From Nymphaea colorata (taxonomy: Eukaryota > Streptophyta > Magnoliopsida > Nymphaeales > Nymphaeaceae), in contig NC_045142.1 in NCBI RefSeq assembly GCF_008831285.2, forward strand, positions 22,689,300 through 22,753,299: a stretch of 64,000 bases of DNA, written 5' to 3'. A program made the translations under genes and the position numbers. Numbering within the stretch: position 1 is the first letter of the stretch; the number at the start of each line of letters is the position of its first letter. Below the pieces are notes generated by a model. It saw nothing but the letters and a program-made list of their open reading frames with translations. It made no database searches and was not told the origin of the DNA. Positions 33,101 through 43,248 of the stretch are shown one piece after another.

Positions 33101-34384
33101 TAATTCTCTGGTAATCTGACTGATAGAAAGTAGGCTATGGGGGAATTCTGGTGCATGAAGAACGTGCTGCAGCGGCAATGATGAAGTAAGTTGGACCTCT
33201 CCATGTCCAACAACTGGTGAATATTTTCCATCTGCTAGAATAACCGAACGACCCGGTGGAGTAGGGACGTAAGAGGTGAATTGCGTCTTATCCCCACAGA
33301 GATGTGTCGATGCACCAGAATCAATAAGCCAATCTGTAGTGTCAGTAGCAGAGCAGACTGTACAGGCAGAATACATACCAGATGAAGAAGCACTCGCAAC
33401 GGTAGGAACAGTAGAAGTGGTCGGACCAGGGGCTTGATGGGCTCTATCGCCAATCAAGTTCCTCAACTGAGAGAGAATGTCATCTACATGCAGCTCACTG
33501 GAGGAGGCAGTGTGCTGAGGCTTAGGCTGCTCGGGAGAATCAGTAGATACAGTCTGGTTTGCAAAAGCTGGACGGCCATGTTTCTGCCAACACTTATCCA
33601 CAGTATGACCAATACGGTGACAAAACTGACATACAGGGCGCGAAGGGGTATTGCCACGGCCACGGCCCCCTCGTCCTCTGGCAAAAAAGGGTCCACCTCT
33701 GCCACGAGTAGCAAGCATAGCAGAAGTGGTGTCAGGAACAGTCGATGCAGAGATCGGAATTCTGCTTAGCCTACTGTAAGCCTCATCAATAGGAGGAATC
33801 GAGGGACTAGTAAGCATTTGGTTCTTTGCTGATTCATAAACAGAGTCTAAACCAGAAAGAAATACCCCTACCATAAGCATATCTCTGTATGCCTTTTGTT
33901 GTTCACACTTGCATGCGGGAAAGTAGCTATTCAGTCTCTCAAACATGGACTTGAGACTAGAATAATAAGTGTGAAGAGGTCGGCCATCTTGTCGCATCTG
34001 ATGAATATCATGATGAAGCTGCATAATGCGCGTTTCATTTCTTGCCTGTGAATACGTGGCAGGAAGGGAATCCCACATATCCTTTGCACTGTCCTTGTGC
34101 AAGACTTCATTTGCAATTTCTTGAGAGAGAGTACCAACAATCCATACCATAACCAACGAATTATCTTTGAACCAAGTAGTATATTTTCCAATCTTCTGTA
34201 TGGGCTCGGGCTCCAATATGAGATATTCCTTGTCATGGGCGATCAAGGTTCTTTTTACTTGCATGGCCCACATCTCGTAATTACCCCCATCCATTTTGGT
34301 GATAATGCTGGAAAATGGGGAACTCTTCATCTCTCCCGACGATACAAAGGAAGAGGTATTAGCTCCACTACTAATTTCAGACAT
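30146..34384 (-). CDS. Copia gag-pol polyprotein, intact, 1412 aa
   Basis: A single frame encodes all functions. Gag comes first (MDGGNYEMWAMQVKRTLI near residue 31), then a CCHC knuckle (CQFCHRIGHTVDKC, about 250) and aspartic protease (DWLIDSGASTHL, about 352). The integrase zinc domain follows (HLRFGHLP...CESCQLGKH, about 485-520). Its catalytic core has DVWGPS, RSDNALEF and the Glu in AERKHRH. RT has KARLVAKGYTQTYGVDYYDT, LDVKNAFLYG and YVDDIIV. RNase H has VDADYAGC, SSAESEYRAM and GDNKAALF. Every catalytic motif checked is present. ATG is at 34382-34384; stop is just inside the polypurine tract. Activity in the plant is not shown by sequence. Confidence 0.96.
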   Translation of the reverse strand: MSEISSGANTSSFVSSGEMKSSPFSSIITKMDGGNYEMWAMQVKRTLIAHDKEYLILEPEPIQKIGKYTTWFKDNSLVMVWIVGTLSQEIANEVLHKDSAKDMWDSLPATYSQARNETRIMQLHHDIHQMRQDGRPLHTYYSSLKSMFERLNSYFPACKCEQQKAYRDMLMVGVFLSGLDSVYESAKNQMLTSPSIPPIDEAYSRLSRIPISASTVPDTTSAMLATRGRGGPFFARGRGGRGRGNTPSRPVCQFCHRIGHTVDKCWQKHGRPAFANQTVSTDSPEQPKPQHTASSSELHVDDILSQLRNLIGDRAHQAPGPTTSTVPTVASASSSGMYSACTVCSATDTTDWLIDSGASTHLCGDKTQFTSYVPTPPGRSVILADGKYSPVVGHGEVQLTSSLPLQHVLHAPEFPHSLLSISQITRELNCRAIFDSSSLVFQDILTGRVIGSGREQGGLYRLVHSFPFAGSTSSGSSSSSAYTWHLRFGHLPFQKLLHVLPQLSHKSSFQCESCQLGKHHRSFFPPRSSISSHSVFELLHFDVWGPSRTPDLQGHRYYLVAVDDYSRVSWVFLMKHKSEAGHVIKNFINEILTQFDTCVKIVRSDNALEFCASALEQFFRDKGIIHQTSCAYTSQQNGVAERKHRHILDVARTIIIHSHVPHSYWGDAVLTACYLINRMPSSVLGDLIPFSVLFLDRDLFSVPPRIFGCVAFVQLLGPGRDKLSPRAIKTIFVGYSRTQKGYRCYDPSTRRYYVSADVTFFESTSYFSPNGTQLRVPEFSDEVHLPLPLMSCPQPVASRFGAIYQRRTKPVPPAHCAPVPSPSTPKVIPEHTNSADNSLCDDDTGDSPEHAPGPHINELDMPIAQRKGKRSCTLHPLSGHLSMDKLTPTYRQFVKGLSAVALPQTPMDALSDPKWAAAMQEEMDALQSRGTWTLVTSSSDAAIVGCRWVFTVKYRADGSIERYKARLVAKGYTQTYGVDYYDTFSPVARHASLLVLLAVAVNKNWSLSQLDVKNAFLYGDLHEEVYMQQPPGFVAEGECQKVCRLRKAIYGLKQSPRAWFQKLSENIENEGFRRSSADHSLFVKKTSTGTVIVLVYVDDIIVTRDDIQGISNIKDVLGRHFVTKDLGELRYFLGIEFARNQKGLIMCQRKYVTDVLQETGMLGCRPASTPMDIKTRLYNDDTEDVDARQYRGIVGKLLYITVTRPDIAYAVSRVSQFMDKPKKVHWDAAMMILRYLKNSPGTRLFFQNGTSLTISVYVDADYAGCHLDRKSTTGFCVFIGSNLVTWKSKKQTVVARSSAESEYRAMAQATAEVMWVRSLMLDLTVEVPLPMQLLGDNKAALFIANNPAFHERTKHVEVDCHYTRDMIQKGFVSTSHISTTGQTTDIFTKALARGPFQSCCSKLSLFDIYAPT

Positions 34385-34968
34385 CTTTTAAGGAGGAAAC
34401 CGAGCCACGGAATAAGAAGCGCAGAAATATACAATCACATGTATATAACTACCAAAAGATCATAAAGATGATAGCAACCAATACTCAATCAGACGAGACA
34501 TGTTGACCTGGACGAGAAGGCGGCTGTGTAAACGAGAGCAGACTGAACGAAAGAAACAACAGAAGGACGCGGGCAGAACAGGCGAAGCATCAACGGGCGC
34601 AGGCAGTTCAGTCTGCTGGGCGGAGCAGCGACAGACAGCGGAGCAACGGCAGAGTGCACACGCGGCGGCGGCGCAGGCAGACGGGCGCAGGCGGGTGTAG
34701 GCAGAGTGCGCAGGTGGAGGCAACGCTTGCGGGACAGCGGCGAGCGCAGGACGGCGGCAGGCGATGGGCAGGCGACGAGGGGCAGGACGGCGGTGGGCAG
34801 GACGGCGGTGGGCAGGACGGCGGCGGCGATGGGTCGGGCGGCGGCGATGGGCAGGACGGCGGTGGGCGGCGGCAGCTGACGCCGATCAGGCGGCGGCAGC
34901 TGACGCCGATCAGGCGGCGGCTGGCGCTGCTCAGTCGGCGGCAACTCGCTGAGGAGGAGACGGCTGGT
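34385..34968 (-). other. Leader of the copia element, with GC-rich tandem repeats
   Basis: 34500-34960 is very GC-rich, with short repeats such as 'gcaggacggcggtgg' (about 34770-34865) and 'cggcggcagctgacgccgat' twice (34867-34918). It lies between the primer-binding site and the gag ATG and contains no recognised protein. The two copia elements near 56-59 kb have GC-rich leaders of similar position. Confidence 0.75.
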
Positions 34969-34980
34969 GCTCTGATACCA
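34969..34980 (-). promoter_or_regulatory. Primer-binding site of the copia element
   Basis: GCTCTGATACCA on the plus strand (TGGTATCAGAGC on the element strand) directly abuts the 5' LTR; it is complementary to initiator-Met tRNA. Confidence 0.94.
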
Positions 34981-35144
34981 TGATAAATTTAAGAGAACTA
35001 ATCTTTGATTAACCTCGAAAGAATCCCTAACTCCTCTTTATATAGACTAGAGGAGAGGGAAAAGTTACAAGAAAGTCATTAAAAGAAACATTATTACACA
35101 AGTACCCTCTCAAGCCTAATACTGAATATAAACACGTCTTAACA
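34981..35144 (-). repeat. 5' LTR of the copia element
   Basis: 164 bp, identical to the 3' LTR. It contains a TATATAG stretch ('ctttatatagac' on the plus strand) that may act in transcription. Confidence 0.97.
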
Positions 35145-35149
35145 GACAC

Positions 35150-36520
35150 CAAATCCCCTCTTTAAATCACTTGGTACTTGGTAGAGGATAGAGTAGTATG
35201 GTTCTTCATTTATAAAAGTTTGTCATGATGTTGCACAGAGAGAGAGAGAGAGATCACTGTACATGTGAAGCAACAATTTCCCCAACTTTAACGTGAAATT
35301 TCTAGGATCTAGGTGCTGATGGAAATGACAAATAGAAAATGAAAAAGAATTTTCCTTCTTACCTTCTCTATCTGAGAAGACGTCTATCGCCTCCATTTTT
35401 TGAACAATAGAAGAAACAAACTTGCAGCATCAATCTAAAGAAATAAATTCTAACAAGTGTGAAACACCAAAAACCCTAACTTAGACTAATTTCAGATGGG
35501 AAGAAGGCAAGAAGGACTGCGGAATCAAGACAGAGAGGGAGAGCAGTCAAATTATGTAATCCAATGGCCTAACAACTTAAGGCAAGTCACTTGGTTTTGG
35601 GAACAGGTCCAGACCATTCCTAAGAACCGCTTCCTATCCATCGTAGTAACAGATGGATGGAGTCAGTTGATTAATATAACTTCATAAAATCAGAAAAGAG
35701 AAGGAACATACAAATACAGTCCTCCTCTCTTCTTCACAGAAATTAGTAAATTATAGAAGATTGATTGAATGACTATCTTGTTCCTACCAGACATCATAAC
35801 TCTCTTTATCTGCTCCCATCCGCATTATGGGAGATGTGGTCCATTCTTTGCAAAAATTAGTGATGTCTTAAAGATTGTTATTAACTGAATAAACCATCAG
35901 AATATTCCTACTTGACGTCCTAGTCATATGTCCTGCTTCATTGAATCAAGCAGTATGTGTTGTCTTTTTTCTTTTCAGAACACATTAAAGGTGCTGCTGA
36001 GCCACCCAAACTACAGATAAAATCAAGAGAGTATAATCTTACACCACATCCCTTCCTCTTCTTATTGTGATAGACTTCAGAGAATGGAGGTATTAATGGG
36101 TGGAAGGACAGCAAGTTATGAAAATAAGTTATTTCCTCCTTCTGTCCTGCAAAGAAATTGCATTTGTATGCTGAAGTTCCATGTGAAAATAAGAAATTTT
36201 ACCTCTGATTCTGATAAGCGCTAAATCACCATAATGGACCACTTGTTATATCGTACATTCACAGGTATCAATACTCTGTGCTAATACCTCGTTAATGGTA
36301 TTGGTATGATGAAGCACTCATGAATAACTTCACATCCTTCTTGATTTCCCAGTTCCTGCCTGTAAGCATATATGAGATAGCAACAGAGAATAAACAAAGG
36401 GTATGGATCAAAAGAACCGTGCAGTATCCTAGAGAACTTACACTGTTTCAACAGGTCTTCAGCTACTCATTTGTTCATTAGTTTTTCTTTAACTGAAAGC
36501 GCCTGTAACACAAACATGTC
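35150..36520. other. No recognised gene
   Basis: AT-rich sequence with a GA microsatellite at about 35237-35253. On the minus strand it lies downstream of the PPR stop codon, so its right part is probably 3' UTR and spacer of that gene. Confidence 0.4.
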
Positions 36521-39500
36521 TCAGCATTCCTCAACAACAGTTGATTCATAGTTACTGACAAGGTCCTCCTCTTTAATCCAGGCACTTATTGAATTCAACA
36601 ACTCATAAACTTCAACTGATTCAGGGTGACATTTATCTCCAGCAACAAACGAGTGTGTCTTGTCCCCAATAATAATCCAACTGCATCCTGGAAACTTGTT
36701 GACCTGTTTTTCTTTCATTATTTTCCTCATTGTCCTCACTTCCTCCCAATTTCCACTGGAAGCATATAAATTACTAAGAAGTACATATGGATATGAACTC
36801 TGGGGCTCCACATCCATAAGCTTCTTTGCTATATGTGCACCGATTAATTCATTACCATGCACTCTGCAAGAACCAAGCAAAGATGCAAGCACCACAGAAT
36901 CAGGTTCAAATGGTAACATGCTCAAAAACTCAAGTGCTTCATTGAGATATCCACCACGACCAAGCAAATCAACCATGCAAGCATAATGATCTGCTCGTGG
37001 CTCTAGTTCATACTCGTCAACCATCAATTTAAAGTATTGACATCCTTCTGAAACCAAACCTGAATGGCAACATGCTGTAAGAACCCCAAGAAACGTGATG
37101 TCATCTGGTTTTACAGACTCAAGATGCATTTCTTTGAAGAGGTTAAGTGCATATTCTGCATTCCCATTCTTTGCAAAACCTGTAATCATTGCATTCCAAG
37201 AGATAATGTCATGATTATCAATTGTATTGAAAACAGCAGTAGCACTAACTATATCACCACATTTGGCATACATATCAATGAGTGCACTGCTTGTGTGGGT
37301 GTTGAATGCAAAACCGGTGCGAATGATTAGACTATGCAATTTTTTGCCATCTTCTAGTGCTGCTAAGCTGGCACATGCTTTAAGAATGCTAGCAAAAGTA
37401 GCATGATCTGGTTCTACATTAATACTTCGCATTTCCAGGAAAAAGTCAAGAGCTTTTTTATTTAAACCGTTCTGTATGAGGCCTGAAATAATAGCTGTCC
37501 ATGAAACTGTGCTCTGACCATTCAGTTCCCTAAATAAAAGGCACGCATCTTCGCTGGTTTGGCATCTTGCATACATGCCAATAAGTGTAATACCCAAAAA
37601 TGCTTCAGAAATAAATCCAGTCTTGATTACATAACCATGAACTTGTTTCCCCATATTCAATCCACATAGACCATCGCATGCAACTAAAATACTGGAAAAT
37701 GTGAATTCTGTTGCCTTCACTTCTGCTGCTTGCATCTGTCGAAAAACATCTATTGCTTCCATTGCTTGATCATTCTGCACATAACCTGCAATCAGTGCAT
37801 TCCTTGACACTACATTCGATTCTGGCATCTGAGCAAGAATATTATGTGCTTCTTCCATTGAAGCACATTTAGCATACATATCAACAAGGGCGCTGCCTAC
37901 ATATAAATTCAGTTCAAATCCTGACTTGATAGCAGATGCATGCATTTGCTTGCCTGCTTCAAGCGCATCTAAATTGGCAAGCATACTGAGGGCACAGGCA
38001 AAGGAAACTTCATCAGGGCTTATGCCCTGCCACATCATCTGGCAGAATAAATAAATGGCCTCATCCACATCATTGCCTTGGACATACCCAGCCACCATCG
38101 AGTTCCACGTAATAGTATCTTTGAGCATCATAAGATCAAATTGCTGTCTTGCATCCTCTATATTTCCTAATTTGCCATACATGTCAATAAGTGCATTTCC
38201 TACACAAAGGCTCTGATCCCGATTGTCCTTTATTATATTACAGTGCAACTGCCTAGCCAAGCCAGTGAAGGATAAACATGCACAAGCATTGAGAATACTA
38301 GTGTAGGTAACCTCATCTGGCTGGAAACTAGAACTCAACAAAGAAGCAAAGAGTTCCACAACTTTTGAAGGATCGCTGTTTTGTGCATAGCATCCAAGAA
38401 TTGCATTCCAGAGGACAATATTTCTATTATCCACTGCAACAAAAACTTCATGAGCATCCTCTACAATTGAGCACCTGGAATAAACAGTAATGAGTGCACT
38501 ACCAACATAAACATTCTTGTCTAGACCAAGTTTAATCACTTCCGAATGAATTTGCTGGCCAAGCACCAGATCTGTGAGATGAGCACAAACACTTAAAATG
38601 CTTCCATAGGTTGATCGAGTAGGCTTAACTCCAGATAGCCTCATTTCTTGGAATAATCTAAGAGCTTCATTTTCATGCCCATTTTGAGCATTGCCAGAGA
38701 TCATGGCATTCCACACAACCACATTTGGGTTGGATAGTTGGTGGAACAATCGCTGTGCATCATCAAGCATACCTTGACTAGCACATGCACTAATAATAGT
38801 AGCAAAGGTAACTCTATCCGGTTCAGCTCCCAATTTCCACATCTCTAGAAACAACTTAAGAGCTTCTTGAAGCCCACCAACCTGAACATACCCAGAAATC
38901 ATGGCCGTCCATGACACTGTATCAGGTCTAGTTATTTTATCAAAAAGCAGACGTGCATCATTAATATAATTGCATTTGCAATACATATCAATCAAAGAAC
39001 CTTCACAAAATGGATTGAATTCAAATCCTGTCTTCACAACAGAACAATGAACCTGCATACCTAGCCCAACCATTCCCAATCGTGCGCATGCTGACAAAAC
39101 TAATGCAAAAGTAAACTGGTTTGGCGCCTGGCTAGACTGATTCATAGAGGCAAATAGTGCGACCACCTCATCAGTACCTTCATTTCGCAAATACCCCGAT
39201 AGTATTGAGTTCCAAGAGGAGGCGTCCTTCTCTGGTAGCCGCTCAAAAGTTTTCTGCGCAAAGTCCATCTCCCCACATTTAGCATACATATCAACTAGAG
39301 CATTGCCTAAATGTAGCATCAACCTGAACCCAAGTTTCAGAACATGAGAATGGAGAATCTTACCCAAATTGACATCACCAACACTCCCAGAAATACCAAC
39401 AACACGTGAAAACAACTTCTGCGATAAGGATGAGCTACAGACACAACCCCCACAAGCTCGCATCTTCTGAAAAAGGCTCAGACACATCGCCAACTCTCCC

Positions 39501-39877
39501 TGCTGCAAATACTCACAAATCATGGCATCCCATGCCATTTCACTTCGCTGGGGCATTTCTTCGAACACCGTTCGAGCACCCGCAATATCACCCACTCTCA
39601 GACAAGCAACCAAACCCATGTTCCAGGAAACTGCATCCCTCTGGGGCATACGGTCGAACACTTGACGTGCATCGCGAAAAAGGCCGCACTTCAAGCACAT
39701 AGTCATCAAGAGGTTCCCAACGAAGACCCTCGGGATGAATCCGGCGACGATCATCTGGGAGTGGCAAGCTCTCCCCATAACCAGATCCTTCGTCTTAATG
39801 CTGGCTCTAAGGAGATAGACGTAGCGGAAGACATCGGATTGCAGGCCCAGATGGGTCACTCGATTCACGACACTCAT
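36521..39877 (-). CDS. PLS-class pentatricopeptide-repeat protein, E/E+ type, about 1118 aa
   Basis: PPR proteins bind organelle RNA one base per repeat and act in editing, splicing or stability. Some 25 or more tandem PLS repeats of 31-36 aa fill the protein (DAVSWNM, DASSWNSILSGYLRN, DTVSWTAMISGYVQ, NALIDMYGKLGNIEDA). The C-terminus has an E/E+ domain (HYACMVDLLGRGGYLNEALE, PYVLLSNLYASSGNWEEVRT, FPGCSWIIIGDKTHSFVAGD) but no DYW deaminase. The length and this ending resemble Arabidopsis At3g09040, a match made from memory. The gene is intronless, as usual for the family. The frame is open upstream to a TTG at 39907, but the first in-frame ATG is at 39877 (MSVVNRVTHLGL), which I take as start. 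A targeting signal is not obvious. Confidence 0.93.
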   Translation of the reverse strand: MSVVNRVTHLGLQSDVFRYVYLLRASIKTKDLVMGRACHSQMIVAGFIPRVFVGNLLMTMCLKCGLFRDARQVFDRMPQRDAVSWNMGLVACLRVGDIAGARTVFEEMPQRSEMAWDAMICEYLQQGELAMCLSLFQKMRACGGCVCSSSLSQKLFSRVVGISGSVGDVNLGKILHSHVLKLGFRLMLHLGNALVDMYAKCGEMDFAQKTFERLPEKDASSWNSILSGYLRNEGTDEVVALFASMNQSSQAPNQFTFALVLSACARLGMVGLGMQVHCSVVKTGFEFNPFCEGSLIDMYCKCNYINDARLLFDKITRPDTVSWTAMISGYVQVGGLQEALKLFLEMWKLGAEPDRVTFATIISACASQGMLDDAQRLFHQLSNPNVVVWNAMISGNAQNGHENEALRLFQEMRLSGVKPTRSTYGSILSVCAHLTDLVLGQQIHSEVIKLGLDKNVYVGSALITVYSRCSIVEDAHEVFVAVDNRNIVLWNAILGCYAQNSDPSKVVELFASLLSSSFQPDEVTYTSILNACACLSFTGLARQLHCNIIKDNRDQSLCVGNALIDMYGKLGNIEDARQQFDLMMLKDTITWNSMVAGYVQGNDVDEAIYLFCQMMWQGISPDEVSFACALSMLANLDALEAGKQMHASAIKSGFELNLYVGSALVDMYAKCASMEEAHNILAQMPESNVVSRNALIAGYVQNDQAMEAIDVFRQMQAAEVKATEFTFSSILVACDGLCGLNMGKQVHGYVIKTGFISEAFLGITLIGMYARCQTSEDACLLFRELNGQSTVSWTAIISGLIQNGLNKKALDFFLEMRSINVEPDHATFASILKACASLAALEDGKKLHSLIIRTGFAFNTHTSSALIDMYAKCGDIVSATAVFNTIDNHDIISWNAMITGFAKNGNAEYALNLFKEMHLESVKPDDITFLGVLTACCHSGLVSEGCQYFKLMVDEYELEPRADHYACMVDLLGRGGYLNEALEFLSMLPFEPDSVVLASLLGSCRVHGNELIGAHIAKKLMDVEPQSSYPYVLLSNLYASSGNWEEVRTMRKIMKEKQVNKFPGCSWIIIGDKTHSFVAGDKCHPESVEVYELLNSISAWIKEEDLVSNYESTVVEEC

Positions 39878-41284
39878 TGCTTCGCTCTGCAGCCGTACCA
39901 ATCTCAAGAATCATCTTACATCGTTTACCGAAGAACGGTGGGAGAATCGATGGCGCGGCATCAAGGCAACATAACCAAGATTGCGGGTGGTGACAATAAA
40001 AAAGATGGTGTTACGACAGTACCAACATGTTATCGTTTTTATAAAGCTTTGAATTAAATTTATTTTAATATGACTTAGCTTACACGAGGTCGATAGTTCG
40101 TTTGGCTCTGGGGTTCATTAGTTTGAGAAAAAATATAAAAAGGAGCTTATTGGTTACGCAAGTAAATAATTATTTACAAAGTTATAAATAGCTATTATTG
40201 TGATATAAAATTATAAAAACAATTTCTTGTAAAAGTCGCTTTTTCCAACAAGAAAGAATGGTTTGTATGAAAAGCGTTTTCATCGTTTTATTTCAAAAAC
40301 TAAAATTTTTCTAGTACGCGGTTCTTTGTAAAATCTTCTTAGAACGAATAGACTATTTGTTAATCTCAAAAGTTGAACAGTAATTTATTGTTTGCTCGCA
40401 CCTTTTTTATATTTTCTTGAACCAATTGAGCCTGTCCTCTCTCTTGGCAGGTGTGGTTGAATACATGTTCTCAAGAAATTTTGAATATACAACAAAAAAT
40501 TATATTTCATTCACTTGAAGAACAAAACTCTTCATCAAACAAAATTATAAATATTATTTCAAACATCCTTCTAATAATTTATAAAGGAAGAAAAATATAA
40601 ACATCCATTGATGTATAGCATATCTCCAGATACAAATTTTTATGGCAGCTCTCGTATTCTTTTGTCAGTTCTAGACTCCAAACTTGTTTGGCATTAAGCA
40701 GAGATGAGCCTAAAGTTCATCGTTTTAGAAAAAAATAAATCTTCTTTTTTCTTTTTTCTTTTTTTGTTAAACTACGAACTTTAGGATCATCTCTTCATCA
40801 GCAGTTTCCAACCCTTGTGCGTCCTCAGCAAGTATAAGAACATAAGCCACATTTTCAACATAACTAAACAAGCCTCCCTCACCAATTATAACTGAAATAT
40901 AAACACAAACCGAAACGGGTAATATCCTAAGGCAGAAAGTGTAACTAGTAGTAGCTTATGTCCTACTTGAAAGGAACCACTTTGAAACCAAAAACTGCAG
41001 GTGGGTTGAAAATATTCACACGCTAAGACCAATTTCTAGTACTTTGTCTTATGCAGCATAAAGGCTGTGAATATTTCCCTATGTACTTGCGATTTGAAGA
41101 ACATACACTAATAATGTATTAAACATTCAACCATGAGGGTGAAATCAGTCATACAAGTTAAATAGCAGTGAAACTCCCTGTACAATTACTATATTCAACT
41201 TTGGATCGAACCTAAGTAAGCGCACGATGCTTATTTGTTTTCATCATCAAGCTTAAGTAGGAATGCACAACAGTAATCAGACTG
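39878..41284. other. No recognised gene; promoter side of the PPR gene
   Basis: 39878-40060 is probably 5' UTR and promoter of the PPR gene, read leftwards. The rest is AT-rich with short frames only and no recognised domain or repeat. Confidence 0.45.
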
Positions 41285-41388
41285 CTTTCTTGATGTTGCC
41301 CATTGAACTGAGCTGCAAACTCAATTCTGTTCTCCAGGAAGAATATTTTGTATTAGGCAGCTCAGTTCAATCGGCAACATCAAGAAGG
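41285..41388. ncRNA. Candidate microRNA-like hairpin
   Basis: A 32-base arm (41285-41316, containing TTGATGTTGCCCATTGAACT) pairs with 41357-41388 (containing CAGCTCAGTTCAATCGGCAA), leaving a 40-base loop. By hand there are 30 Watson-Crick pairs, one G-U and one mismatch. Plant MIR precursors have such stems, but the near-perfect match could also mean a young MIR gene or a short inverted-repeat element. The arms do not match a miRNA family I recognise. Strand is undetermined. Confidence 0.5.
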
Positions 41389-42757
41389 CAACAAGAATTT
41401 GCCATCCGAACGTTTATAGTCTTACATGACAGATACAAACACAAAGTTAGACACCCAATTCTTTCTTTTTCTTTCCCAGCCATGAATGACCAGAACTTGC
41501 ACAATAAGCTTTTGCCTACTAAACAGCAACAGACAGAAAGAAGGAACACTCAGGATCGTCCTTCAGCCAAACACCAGCAGATAAATAGTCGGTGGGTGCT
41601 TAAAAGGTGTTGACCGTTAATCTTAGACCCTTATGAACTCATTTTCACATTTAAAAGCCATCACTTTTCTAAATATCCTTAAGCTTCTAATGTAAACATC
41701 ATATATGTAAAGTAAATTTTAGAAAATAAAATAGTAAATTTTGTTAAAAACGAAGGAACCAATCTAGTATATCATGTTAGAAGAAGTCTATTTGTGAAGC
41801 GCACACATAAAGCTTAATAAAAGCAACACGTACATTCCCCAACAAAAGCTGCTTAATAAATCAGTTGAGTGATCAGCTGTCGACAAAATAGGATACCCAC
41901 TTACTGGTTGTGGTTATGCTGTCAATGTCCCTTGAAGCCAGGCCCAAGTCAAGATGGAGGGCATGAAGGAGTTGAACAAAACGAGAGGGAGCACATTGAC
42001 CTCAAAATCTCTATTCAGTTCGAGCCACAGTTCAGAAGGCAACAACCGATCATTGCAGCAGAGAAAATCGTCGAGCCAAGCAGAAGAGCAGTAGTACTGC
42101 TGCATTGATAAATAACGTCAAATCCTTCTTTGAATTTTTATTGCAGATCCATAGGCCTTTCTATTTATGTGTTGCAGAGTAAGAATGGAGATCAGGAAAG
42201 GGATCTACAGGAGAAGGCGATTACTCGTATTCCCTAACATGCGTCTGATTGTTACAGTCAAGTCTCCTGCTCAGTCCATCTAGTTGCTTGTCATATGTTG
42301 ATGAAGCTACATATTTTTATTCAGTAACCGCCAATCGCATCATCTTAGACAGAAAAGAATATTGTTGACCAAGTATTGTTAGTTCCATTCCGTGAATGCA
42401 ATCAAGGGCAGCCACCCTTTGCTAGTAACGAAACTGATCAATTGACTGGAGATGCAGATCTTTCCCAGTGCATCTTTCTCTCTCAATCTCTCATATCAAA
42501 AGCCGTGAAGTAACAGAATGAAAACGTGCTCATAAATGAACCGAACTTGGTCACAACAAAATTTGTCATACATATAGAGATGCTACACAAAAGAATAGTA
42601 GGTAGACAGAACTTCAATGAAGGAAATGCCGCTCCAAAAACAGGGGAAACTCCCTTCGGTTGCCAGAGTGGGTGTTCTCTCAGTCGTTGCGAAGGCAGCA
42701 GAGCTTACAAAATCACCACCTTCTCCCTCGCCTCCAGCTCTTCTGACCGTGCTGCCG
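41389..42757. other. No recognised gene
   Basis: Mixed AT-rich sequence with short frames. Its right part lies downstream of the small minus-strand gene at 42758-43177 and is probably that gene's 3' UTR and spacer. Confidence 0.4.
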
Positions 42758-43177
42758 TCATGCCGCTGCAGCCGCCGCTGATGTTGAGGAGGAGGAATAG
42801 TAACCTGCTGACAATGGTGCATAGCAAACAGCATAGCAAGTGATCTTGGCCCCATAATCGAAACAAACAAGTCCTTCCACTTCCTCCTCCTCCACGTCGA
42901 TGACAGCAACGATCGGGATCCGGTGGTCGGCATCTCCCACCACCGCCGACCATTGTCGAACCAATTTCCGGACATGGCGGCACACGTTAGCACACATCTC
43001 GTCTATTAGCTCCGAAGTTATGTCGGTGCCCTGACGGAGCGCGTCGGAAACCATAGAAACCAGGGAAGCCAGTGATTGGGCTCTGTAGTCATACGAAAAG
43101 GCTCTGCTCCAGTTACTCTTCGTGACGCTTCCCATTCTTCTCAAACTGTGCTTCACGTAGAATTGAAGGAATGCCAT
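42758..43177 (-). CDS. Small unrecognised protein, 139 aa, single exon
   Basis: The ATG at 43177 opens MAFLQFYVKHSLRRMGS, and the frame runs without interruption to an alanine-rich end (SSSSTSAAAAAA). The middle is helical-looking with two Cys in CANVCRHVRKL, then an acidic patch (DVEEEEVEG). No signal peptide, membrane segment or known domain is apparent. GC content and codon use are higher than in the flanks, and a TATA box lies about 72 bp upstream, so it is probably a real gene. I do not recognise the family; an alternative is a 5' exon of a longer transcript. Confidence 0.6.
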   Translation of the reverse strand: MAFLQFYVKHSLRRMGSVTKSNWSRAFSYDYRAQSLASLVSMVSDALRQGTDITSELIDEMCANVCRHVRKLVRQWSAVVGDADHRIPIVAVIDVEEEEVEGLVCFDYGAKITCYAVCYAPLSAGYYSSSSTSAAAAAA

Positions 43178-43248
43178 GGCTGTGGCAGGAACGCGTCTCT
43201 CTCTCCCTCTCCCCTCCTTCTAACTAGGAAGCAGAGCAAATATGCGTC

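Larger units (their letters stand above)
29975..35144 (-). mobile_element. Young, structurally intact Ty1/copia element
   Basis: The 5170-bp element has 164-bp LTRs that are identical base for base and a perfect 5-bp target duplication GACAC (29970-29974 and 35145-35149). It has an initiator-Met primer-binding site, a polypurine tract and one uninterrupted 1412-codon gag-pol ORF. Identical LTRs and an intact ORF imply a very recent insertion and possible autonomy. Short LTRs and the CTTGAGGGGGAG polypurine tract resemble the Ale/Retrofit lineage, which is an inference. Confidence 0.97.

Noticed and set aside
34489-34944. 151-aa proline-rich and 109-aa glycine-rich frames in the copia leader
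   Set aside because: Repeat-driven open frames in GC-rich DNA on both strands; no start context or domain.
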